Shown here: piece after piece, positions 1 through 4,590 of the stretch
How positions within the stretch are numbered: position 1 is the first letter of the stretch
How the letters are laid out: every line of letters starts with the position of its first letter
DNA from: Vulcanimicrobiota bacterium
Lineage (GTDB): Bacteria; Vulcanimicrobiota; Vulcanimicrobiia; Eremiobacterales; Eremiobacteraceae
Length of the DNA stretch: 7,512 nucleotides
NCBI GenBank assembly: GCA_019232725.1
Contig: JAFANK010000281.1
Coordinates: 1-7,512, forward strand
Reading direction: 5' to 3'
The notes under the pieces: model-generated
What the model was told of the DNA's origin: nothing
Databases searched by the model: none
What the model saw: the letters and a program-made list of their open reading frames with translations, nothing else
Translations under genes and position numbers: made by a program

Positions 1-117
1 CAAGACTTTCCCGAGGTCGACAGAGCCGGCTGGTTTGACCTTGCGACTGCTCACGAAAAGATATTGCCTGCGCAGCGTATCTTTCTCGACCAGCTCCAAA
101 AGCTCGTCGCTGAGTAG
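1..117 (+). CDS. NUDIX-type hydrolase, C-terminal fragment (5' end outside window)
   Basis: Reading in frame from base 1 gives 38 residues ending at a TAG at 115-117. The visible peptide contains FPEVDRAGWFDLATAHEKI followed by LPAQRIFLDQL. This resembles the last strand and helix of a family of small NUDIX proteins, where an E/D-F-P-E-x-D-R-A-x-W-F-x-L-x-x-A segment precedes a helix with K-I-x-x-x-Q and a terminal L-D-x-L. NUDIX enzymes hydrolyse nucleoside diphosphates linked to another moiety. The catalytic NUDIX box (GX5EX7REUXEEXGU) would lie upstream and cannot be seen, so activity and substrate are unknown. The gene converges on the cytochrome c gene, with 10 nt between the two stop codons and no obvious terminator hairpin in the gap. 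The call rests on recognition of a short tail only. Confidence 0.72.
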   Translation, partial: QDFPEVDRAGWFDLATAHEKILPAQRIFLDQLQKLVAE

Positions 118-127
118 AGAACTGAAT

Positions 128-712
128 CTAGCCGGAACTCTTCGGACGCATTTGTTTAGGAAGCTTGTCGGTAGGCACGAGCATCGCGGGATTCTTGAGC
201 GCCCTCCACTTCGCATTCGGGGCGGGCGGTAAACTATCCATATGTTTGAGGAAGACGGCAACTTGCCACACTTGCGTGTCGCTCAGCGTGTGTCCGAAAG
301 CCGGCATGCCCGTAAGGCGAATCCCGTGGTCAACCTTCCAATAGATTTCGCCTTCCGGATCATCTTCAACGCCGTGTTTCCCCAGTAGTGGCGCCTTCTG
401 ATACAGGCCGAAGCCTACGGTCGATGACCGGCCATCGGCGGCCCCATGACACACAATGCAGTTGTCCCCATAGATCTTGATTCCGGCATTGAGCGTTTCG
501 TCATTCGCGGGAATGGGCGCCGCGCCAGAAGGCGCCTCTCGTGCAATCGTCGCCTTCAACGATTGGCGGGCAGCCCAACGCTCGAGTTTGCCCGGCGTGC
601 CATCGGCATTGGCCGGTATCAGCGTACCGGTGATAACCCCGACGTAACCAATCACAAGAAAGACTGCGACAACCGCCAAGACACCGAGGAAGAAACTTTT
701 CACGCTTCCCAT
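128..712 (-). CDS. Membrane-anchored monohaem cytochrome c
   Basis: A 194-aa class I-type cytochrome c that should carry electrons at the periplasmic face of the inner membrane. Residues 7-27 form one hydrophobic segment after a short Lys-containing start, with no clear signal-peptidase site, so an uncleaved N-terminal anchor is likely. A roughly 45-residue linker leads to the haem domain (about 72-160). There C85-I-V-C88-H89 is the CXXCH covalent haem site, and M136 in GIRLTGMPAFG is the expected axial methionine. The segment from GEIYWKVDHG to VAVFLKHM matches the cytochrome C/CBB3-type fold seen in stand-alone cytochromes of environmental bacteria. A Lys/Pro-rich tail of about 35 residues follows. 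The ATG at 712 has AAGG immediately against it, too close for a normal ribosome-binding site, so initiation is unremarkable or leader-dependent. No oxidase or dehydrogenase partner is visible, so its redox partner is unknown. Confidence 0.92.
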   Translation of the reverse strand: MGSVKSFFLGVLAVVAVFLVIGYVGVITGTLIPANADGTPGKLERWAARQSLKATIAREAPSGAAPIPANDETLNAGIKIYGDNCIVCHGAADGRSSTVGFGLYQKAPLLGKHGVEDDPEGEIYWKVDHGIRLTGMPAFGHTLSDTQVWQVAVFLKHMDSLPPAPNAKWRALKNPAMLVPTDKLPKQMRPKSSG

Positions 713-738
713 CCTTGTTGAATTTGAGGGTTCTGCCG

Positions 739-754
739 GCGGCCTTCAGGCCGC
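739..754. repeat. Short GC-rich inverted repeat in the cytochrome c 5' leader
   Basis: GCGGCC, TTCA, GGCCGC forms a perfect 6-bp stem with a 4-nt loop (7 bp if the loop is shrunk to TC). It lies 27 nt upstream of the cytochrome c start, in the presumed leader of that - strand gene. It could be an mRNA hairpin or chance GC-rich dyad symmetry. No U tract follows on either strand, so it is not a terminator. Confidence 0.35.
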
Positions 755-780
755 ATCGCCTCCGAGCCTCCATATGACGA

Positions 781-804
781 CACGTCAGGCCAACGACAGA
801 CGTG
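781..804. repeat. Spaced inverted repeat CACGTC-N12-GACGTG, possible operator
   Basis: Perfect 6-bp half-sites at 781-786 and 799-804 lie on opposite arms of a dyad with an 18-bp centre-to-centre distance, close to two helical turns. It sits in the divergent region between the cytochrome c and FecR/DUF6600 genes, where a dimeric regulator could act on either. The half-sites are short and no second copy was found in the window, so this may be chance. I could not identify a convincing -35/-10 pair for either divergent gene. Confidence 0.25.
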
Positions 805-940
805 CAGCCTTATGAGGATGTGATGAGAACTGCGCTTCGCGACCAGTTTCTTCCATTTACTCGCGAATAAAACGGGGGATACGCTCGTTGATGTGAGCAG
901 CCATAGGCAGGAAAGCCGCGGTGTACGCCTTCCCCTGGGC

Positions 941-950
941 GGGAGGAAAA
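941..950 (+). promoter_or_regulatory. Ribosome-binding site deciding the start at 953
   Basis: GGGAGGAAAA contains a strong GGAGG core, about 7 nt before the ATG at 953. It supports that ATG over an in-frame GTG at 893, which would add 20 residues rich in Arg/Gly ahead of the signal peptide. Confidence 0.85.
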
Positions 951-952
951 AA

Positions 953-2953
953 ATGACGAATCTCATCTGGCGGTTAGGGGCTTCCCTGGCCGTTTTCGTT
1001 GCAGCCAGTTGTTGGTGTCTGCCGGCGTTGGCCGATGACAATGCGGGCGTTGCTCGTATCAGCCTCATCAATGGCGACGTCACGGTAAAACACGGTGACA
1101 CAGGCGACGCTATCGTTGCGGCGGTCAACGCCCCCGTGATGGTCGGCGATTACCTGACCACTGACGGCAGCGCGCGCTCTGAAGTCCAGTTCGACAATGC
1201 AGACTTCTTGCGCGTTGGCTCCTCTGCGCAGTTACGCTTTATCAAACTTGACCCAACGGACGACCAAGTGGAGCTGGCAGCAGGAACTGTCGAACTGCGC
1301 TCCTTTACGGGGAGTCAAGCCAACCCCACGATCGACACCCCGTCGGTGGGCATTCGACCAGACGAGCCAGGCAGCTACCGCGTCACGGTGACGAGCGACG
1401 GCACAACGCTGCTCGCGGTGCGTTCCGGCCGAGCCGACCTCCTCACGCCGCAGGGGACGCAAACCTTTTCAGAAGGGTCGTCGGTTTCAATCAACGGCAC
1501 GCTGGCCAATCCCCAGATCGCGTCAACCGAAGAAATCGCCTACGACAGCTTCGATGATTGGAATCAACAGCGCGATCAGTACGACGACGCGTCCGTTGCA
1601 AGCGACGATGCAAGCTCCGATATCGTGGGCTTAGATGATCTCAACAACGACGGTCAATGGGTCAACTCACAGCAGTATGGGAGCGTGTGGGTACCAAGTG
1701 GCGTCGGCCCTAACTGGGCGCCTTACCAGCAAGGGCGCTGGGTGTGGGAGCCTTACTATGGATATACGTGGGTAGGCTACGAGCCGTGGGGCTGGGCACC
1801 GTATCATTACGGCCGCTGGATTTACGAGCAGCCTATCGGTTGGGCGTGGTATCCGGGTCCACGATACGTCGCGCCGGTCTGGCAGCCAGCATATGTCGCG
1901 TTCATCGGCACTGGCGGTGGTTTCTCGTTCAACCTTTCCTTCGGCAACGTGGGATGGGTGCCGCTTGCACCGGGCGAGCCGTATTATCCGTGGTACCGTC
2001 GCGGAAACATCAACAACGTCACGAACATCACAAACGTCACCAACGTCACGAATATCACGAACGTCACCAATATCACCAACATCACGAAGATCTACAAGAA
2101 CGCGGGTAAGCCTGGTGGGTGCAACGTGGTCGCCGTGAAAGACTTCAAAGGCGGAACCTATCATTACTTACCTGCGGGCAACTTGCATAACGTGGTCGTC
2201 GCAAGAGGACCTTTGCCGATAGAGCCGACCAAAGAAAACTCGCACTTCACCGGCAAACCAGCAGCGCCGATTGCGATCTCGCCGCGCTTCAAAGGGTTGC
2301 CAGCGCCAAAAGGCCTGAACCCCGTAACGGGCACGTCAGGCGACAGTCACATGCACGTGCCTTCCGGTGTCGGGGCCGCACATCTCACGCCCTGGGATCG
2401 CTTCGCGGGCGTTCGTCAAGGCACGTCACCCACAGCACCGTCAAGCCATACCACTGCCGTCTCACAGCCATCGCGTGCAAACAGCACCGTCGGTCATGCG
2501 CAACAGGCTGAGCTGTCGTCGCCATGGGACCGTTTCGCAGGGCGGAGCCAAACGACGGAGAGAACGCCCGCGTCGCAAACCCACGCCGTAACTTCTGCTG
2601 CAGCCCATACGGTCACAGCTAAGGAAGAGTCTGCACCCGCTAAGCAGACGCCGTCCTCAGCCTGGGACCGCTTTGGATCACGTTCAACTACCGCAACTGG
2701 CCAGGAACAAGCAACGGGGAGAGCGCGGCCATCGGCGAGACCGTTTGAAAGTGGTTCGCAGCCTTCGGCGATTAGTGCTCACCCCGTGAATCGCACTCCA
2801 ATGCAAACGCAAACCGAGCGCTACCCGAGCTCATACGGCGTGCGTTCGAGTGCTCACTACGTGCGCGAACCCTCAAGTACTCGAGCGACGCGCACGAGTA
2901 GCACTGGTCGCACGCGTACCAAACAACAACAGCAGCCAACACACTCGTCCTGA
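953..2953 (+). CDS. Exported FecR-domain/DUF6600 repeat protein
   Basis: A 666-aa protein starting at the ATG that follows a strong ribosome-binding site. Residues 1-27 are a Sec signal peptide with a hydrophobic core and an A-L-A cleavage site before DDNAG. About 34-180 is a FecR-like beta-rich domain (INGDVTV, VGDYLTTDGSARSEVQF, a repeated V-E-L/V-R-S strand pattern). About 235-330 is a Trp/Tyr/Gly-rich module of the DUF6600 type, with GRWVWEPYYGYTWVGYEPWG and GWAPYHYGRW segments. Residues 355-378 are eight N-[VI]-T triplets. From about 400 the chain becomes Pro/Ser/Thr-rich, carries WDRF at 481, 525 and 571, and ends in a basic tail with a short Gln run. Unlike iron-sensing FecR, it has no cytoplasmic anti-sigma segment or transmembrane helix beyond the signal, and no ECF sigma gene is adjacent. 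It is therefore more likely a periplasmic or surface structural/binding protein. Its exact function is unknown. The gene appears monocistronic. Confidence 0.9.
   Translation: MTNLIWRLGASLAVFVAASCWCLPALADDNAGVARISLINGDVTVKHGDTGDAIVAAVNAPVMVGDYLTTDGSARSEVQFDNADFLRVGSSAQLRFIKLDPTDDQVELAAGTVELRSFTGSQANPTIDTPSVGIRPDEPGSYRVTVTSDGTTLLAVRSGRADLLTPQGTQTFSEGSSVSINGTLANPQIASTEEIAYDSFDDWNQQRDQYDDASVASDDASSDIVGLDDLNNDGQWVNSQQYGSVWVPSGVGPNWAPYQQGRWVWEPYYGYTWVGYEPWGWAPYHYGRWIYEQPIGWAWYPGPRYVAPVWQPAYVAFIGTGGGFSFNLSFGNVGWVPLAPGEPYYPWYRRGNINNVTNITNVTNVTNITNVTNITNITKIYKNAGKPGGCNVVAVKDFKGGTYHYLPAGNLHNVVVARGPLPIEPTKENSHFTGKPAAPIAISPRFKGLPAPKGLNPVTGTSGDSHMHVPSGVGAAHLTPWDRFAGVRQGTSPTAPSSHTTAVSQPSRANSTVGHAQQAELSSPWDRFAGRSQTTERTPASQTHAVTSAAAHTVTAKEESAPAKQTPSSAWDRFGSRSTTATGQEQATGRARPSARPFESGSQPSAISAHPVNRTPMQTQTERYPSSYGVRSSAHYVREPSSTRATRTSSTGRTRTKQQQQPTHSS
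2015..2086 (+). repeat. Degenerate 9-nt tandem repeat encoding eight N-[VI]-T triplets
   Basis: Eight consecutive 9-nt units of the form AAY-RTC-ACN encode NVT, NIT, NVT, NVT, NIT, NVT, NIT, NIT (residues 355-378 of the FecR/DUF6600 protein). The third codon base varies (ACG, ACA, ACC) while the amino-acid pattern is kept, which suggests selection on the peptide. Alternating polar/aliphatic residues favour an extended beta or fibre-like segment between the DUF6600 module and the tail. Every unit is also an N-x-T sequon, though glycosylation in this organism cannot be inferred. Confidence 0.9.
2393..2674 (+). repeat. Three WDRF peptide repeats, about 45 residues apart
   Basis: Residues 481-484, 525-528 and 571-574 of the FecR/DUF6600 protein are each WDRF, in the contexts TPWDRFAGVR, SPWDRFAGRS and SAWDRFGSRS. 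The shared core is [ST]-[PA]-W-D-R-F-[AG]-[GS]-x-[RS], separated by 40-42 residues of Ser/Thr/Ala/Pro-rich low-complexity sequence. The regular spacing and conserved aromatic/charged core in otherwise diverged sequence suggest short linear binding motifs or a decayed tandem duplication. I recognise no named family for this repeat. Confidence 0.85.
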
Positions 2954-2960
2954 GTGCCAT

Positions 2961-2993
2961 AGAGATGCCCGGCGATTTTCACCGGGCATCTCT
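2961..2993 (+). terminator. Strong hairpin downstream of the FecR/DUF6600 gene
   Basis: AGAGATGCCCGG at 2961-2972 and CCGGGCATCTCT at 2982-2993 form a perfect 12-bp stem with a 9-nt loop, starting 7 nt after the TGA. The hairpin is strong but the following bases (TCACGGG) lack a proper U tract. It is either a transcription terminator of non-canonical type or a 3'-end stabilising structure. Confidence 0.7.
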
Positions 2994-3037
2994 TCACGGG
3001 CCGGTCTTCGCCCATTGCTCTGACGCATAGCAACATA

Positions 3038-3069
3038 CTGACAGAAAAGTTCGTGGGTTGCGGTATAAT
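3038..3069 (+). promoter_or_regulatory. Probable sigma-70-type promoter for the regulator/HD gene pair
   Basis: A perfect TATAAT -10 hexamer lies at 3064-3069, with CTGACA (5 of 6 matches to TTGACA) at 3038-3043. The 20-nt spacer is longer than the usual 16-18 nt, so the -35 may be weak or activator-assisted. Transcription would begin near 3076, giving a leader of about 60 nt before the ATG at 3136. Confidence 0.55.
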
Positions 3070-3135
3070 CTGCCAGCTTGGTGCCTTTTGTTTTCAGACT
3101 GACAGGTTGCGTTCAGGTTTGCCGAAGAGGTCAGC

Positions 3136-3651
3136 ATGGTTGTGCGCGCCTCCGAAGTGACCTCACGCGAGCTCCCCGCTGTGTTGCGTACGCTGAAGCG
3201 TGAGGCGAAGGATCAGACCTCGCTGTACGTGGTCGTGTGCATCGACGAGCCGGCCGAGCCTGACCAGTCCAAGAAACTGGCAGCAATCGTCGATCAGGCG
3301 AAATCGCTTAATGGGGCCGAGCTGCCGGTAGCGGAGCACTTGCGTGTGGGCGATCTGATCGTGGATCGCGAGCGCTTTGAAGTCACGCGTGGTGGGCGGC
3401 GGATCCATCTTTCGCTGACCGAATTTCGGCTGTTAGAGACGCTCATGCGCAATCACGATCGCGTGCTCGACATCGGCTATCTCGCGCATGCGCTCTTCAA
3501 CGGCCAGCCGATGAGCGCGGCCTGCAATATTTTGTGGGTCTACATCCACCGGCTGCGCCGCAAAGTCGATCGTCCTCCGTGTGAGGCGCTGATCCAGACC
3601 ATTCGGCGCCGCGGCTACATGCTCAGGTCGCCGGAAGCCTGGTCGGCATAG
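3136..3651 (+). CDS. Receiver-less OmpR/PhoB-type winged-helix transcriptional regulator
   Basis: A 171-aa cytoplasmic DNA-binding protein. Residues about 69-166 form a C-terminal transcriptional-regulatory (OmpR/PhoB) winged helix. It shows VGDLIVDRERFEVTRGGR, then LSLTEFRLLETLMRN, a recognition helix around 127-143 (ILWVYIHRLRRKV) and the wing hairpin IQTIRRRGYML. The first 65 or so residues are too short for a receiver domain of about 120 residues and show no Asp phosphorylation pocket, so it is not a conventional response regulator. No histidine kinase is adjacent. GAAGAGG at 3124-3130 is a good ribosome-binding site 5 nt before the ATG. A candidate promoter lies upstream, and the HD gene follows after only 10 nt, suggesting co-transcription. 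Control may be through abundance, a ligand at the short N-terminus, or protein contacts. The target genes are unknown. Confidence 0.87.
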   Translation: MVVRASEVTSRELPAVLRTLKREAKDQTSLYVVVCIDEPAEPDQSKKLAAIVDQAKSLNGAELPVAEHLRVGDLIVDRERFEVTRGGRRIHLSLTEFRLLETLMRNHDRVLDIGYLAHALFNGQPMSAACNILWVYIHRLRRKVDRPPCEALIQTIRRRGYMLRSPEAWSA

Positions 3652-3661
3652 CCTCGGCCAA

Positions 3662-4378
3662 TTGCACCGCACCGCCTTTGTCAGTGGGATGCTGGCACTA
3701 TCGGCTTTGCCGGCGTGCCAGGCTGTGAGCCCATCGCGTGCGACCATTGCTGGCGTCACGGTGCCGGATAGCGCTCTTGCGCGCCGAGCTACCCAGATCG
3801 CCCGCGCGGCGGAGCCGGTCGAGATCTTCAACCATTCAGTGCGCACCTATCTGTTCGCTGAGTTGATAGCGCGGGCCAAGCGGCTCCCACACGACCCCGA
3901 GCTTGTCTACGTCGCGTCCATCCTGCACGATACCGGCATGTCGCCCGCGCATATGAGCGCCACGAATCCATTCGAAGTAGATGGGGCCAATGTAGCGCGC
4001 ACGTTGCTTGCCGAGCACGGAATCACGGACACTCGTTCCGATCTGACGTGGGATGCTATCGCGCTGCACGATAACGGCGGCATCGCCCGGCACAAGCAGA
4101 CAGAAGTGATGTTGGTGAATGCGGGCGTGAGCGCTGATTTTGGGGGCTATCTCGAGCTCCTGCACCGCAATGACGTTATCGAGGTCTTGCGTGCCGCACC
4201 GCGCACGAACTTCGTCGAAGTGTTTGTGAACGCGGCTGCTGTTGTGGCGGCGCGTAAGCCGCTCGCAGCGGCACACTCCTTCGTCGCCGACGTCGGTTAT
4301 TGTAAGGTTCCAAAGTTTCATCTGCCGAGTTTTTGTGACGCGGTGAAGACCGACCCGTTCGCCGACTACACAACTTAA
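3662..4378 (+). CDS. HD-domain protein, cyanamide-hydratase-like, with signal-like N-terminus
   Basis: The product is 238 aa if translation begins at TTG 3662. The body resembles the HD-domain family annotated as cyanamide hydratase-like, which are metal-dependent hydrolases or lyases. It shows EIFNHSVRTYLFAELIA (H58), LVYVASILHDTGM (H89-D90), FEVDGANVAR and WDAIALHDNGG (H136). These are plausible metal ligands, and the real substrate is unknown. The first 25 residues, MHRTAFVSGM then LALSALPAC, look like a short signal or lipoprotein peptide with C19 in a lipobox-like LPAC, although Pro at -2 is atypical. There is no clear ribosome-binding site at this start. Alternatives are ATG 3689, GTG 3725 and GTG 3761, and the last two would make a cytosolic enzyme of about 205-217 aa. 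It sits 10 nt after the regulator gene and is probably co-transcribed with it. HD family membership is firm. Start and location are uncertain. Confidence 0.85.
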   Translation: MHRTAFVSGMLALSALPACQAVSPSRATIAGVTVPDSALARRATQIARAAEPVEIFNHSVRTYLFAELIARAKRLPHDPELVYVASILHDTGMSPAHMSATNPFEVDGANVARTLLAEHGITDTRSDLTWDAIALHDNGGIARHKQTEVMLVNAGVSADFGGYLELLHRNDVIEVLRAAPRTNFVEVFVNAAAVVAARKPLAAAHSFVADVGYCKVPKFHLPSFCDAVKTDPFADYTT

Positions 4379-4399
4379 AATTCATTCGCGTCAACTTCA

Positions 4400-4415
4400 T
4401 GGCACGTGCGTGGCA
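4400..4415 (+). promoter_or_regulatory. Sigma-54-like -24/-12 element upstream of the receptor gene
   Basis: TGGCACG-N4-TGGCA matches the sigma-54 consensus TGGCACG-N4-TTGCA with one mismatch. The -24 GG (4401-4402) and -12 GC (4413-4414) dinucleotides are at the required 12-bp separation. The predicted start would leave a leader of about 165 nt before the receptor ATG. A second TGGCAC at 4497-4502 is followed by a TCGC at one base too short a spacing and is not counted. No sigma-54 or enhancer-binding protein gene is in the window, so this is a sequence match only. Confidence 0.35.
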
Positions 4416-4419
4416 CAAA

Positions 4420-4440
4420 CGTGACAGTTGTGTGCGTGAC
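4420..4440 (+). repeat. Direct CGTGAC repeats in the receptor upstream region
   Basis: CGTGAC occurs at 4420-4425 and 4435-4440, a 15-bp period, just downstream of the sigma-54-like element. It could be a regulator half-site pair, but 15 bp is not an integral helical turn and differs from the 10-11-bp period typical of OmpR/PhoB sites. It may simply reflect the GTG/CAC-rich composition here. Confidence 0.2.
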
Positions 4441-4469
4441 GCGATGCCCGATCACTGCCCACTTTGCGC

Positions 4470-4486
4470 CACGCACTTTTTGCGTG
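4470..4486 (+). other. Hairpin CACGCA-CTTTT-TGCGTG in the intergenic region
   Basis: A perfect 6-bp stem with a 5-nt loop lies 92 nt after the HD gene stop. It is followed by CGGGAAAA rather than a U tract. It may be a weak 3' terminator for the regulator/HD transcript, or a leader structure if the receptor transcript starts upstream. Confidence 0.35.
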
Positions 4487-4544
4487 CGGGAAAATCTGGC
4501 ACACATTCGCATAACAAGAAAGTGATGGGAGCGGTGGCATACCC

Positions 4545-4562
4545 GATGCGTCACCGCGCATC
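4545..4562 (+). other. Hairpin GATGCG-N6-CGCATC in the receptor leader
   Basis: A 6-bp perfect dyad with a 6-nt loop ends 17 nt before the AGGAGG of the receptor gene. It is close enough to influence ribosome access but too short to be called a riboswitch or defined regulatory RNA. I see no recognised riboswitch consensus in 4379-4590. Confidence 0.3.
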
Positions 4563-4579
4563 ATCGCTCATAAGAAAAG

Positions 4580-4585
4580 AGGAGG
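4580..4585 (+). promoter_or_regulatory. Consensus ribosome-binding site of the receptor gene
   Basis: AGGAGG, a full Shine-Dalgarno match, sits 5 nt before the ATG at 4591. It fixes the start of the receptor and implies efficient translation. Confidence 0.9.
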
Positions 4586-4590
4586 ACTTC

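Noticed and set aside
35..232. Small + strand open frame of 65 codons overlapping the NUDIX tail and cytochrome c gene
   Set aside because: Ser/Arg-rich composition without domain character. It overlaps two well-supported genes in other frames.
893..952. GTG start extending the FecR/DUF6600 protein by 20 residues
   Set aside because: The extension is Arg/Gly-rich and precedes a good signal peptide, and a strong ribosome-binding site sits just before the ATG at 953.
700..1128. 142-codon - strand frame spanning the divergent region
   Set aside because: It overlaps the signal peptide and FecR start of the + strand gene and shows no recognisable domain or ribosome-binding site.
2015..2086. CRISPR-like or regulatory short tandem repeat
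   Set aside because: The unit is 9 nt with no spacers and lies in frame within a coding region, so it is a peptide repeat.
1667..2164. 165-codon - strand frame with a repetitive Asp-Val-(Arg/Gly)-Asp-(Val/Ile) peptide
   Set aside because: The repeat is simply the complement of the N-[VI]-T array, so this is a shadow of the FecR/DUF6600 gene.
3836..4321. 161-codon - strand frame antisense to the HD gene
   Set aside because: No domain signal, and the opposite strand encodes the conserved HD motifs.
4497..4511. Second sigma-54-like site starting TGGCAC
   Set aside because: The -12 partner is at the wrong spacing (one base short), and sigma-54 elements tolerate little spacing change.
4379..4590. 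Riboswitch (for example cobalamin) ahead of the TonB-dependent receptor
   Set aside because: Only small 6-bp hairpins are visible. I could not find a conserved riboswitch core, and the region is short for a cobalamin element plus promoter.
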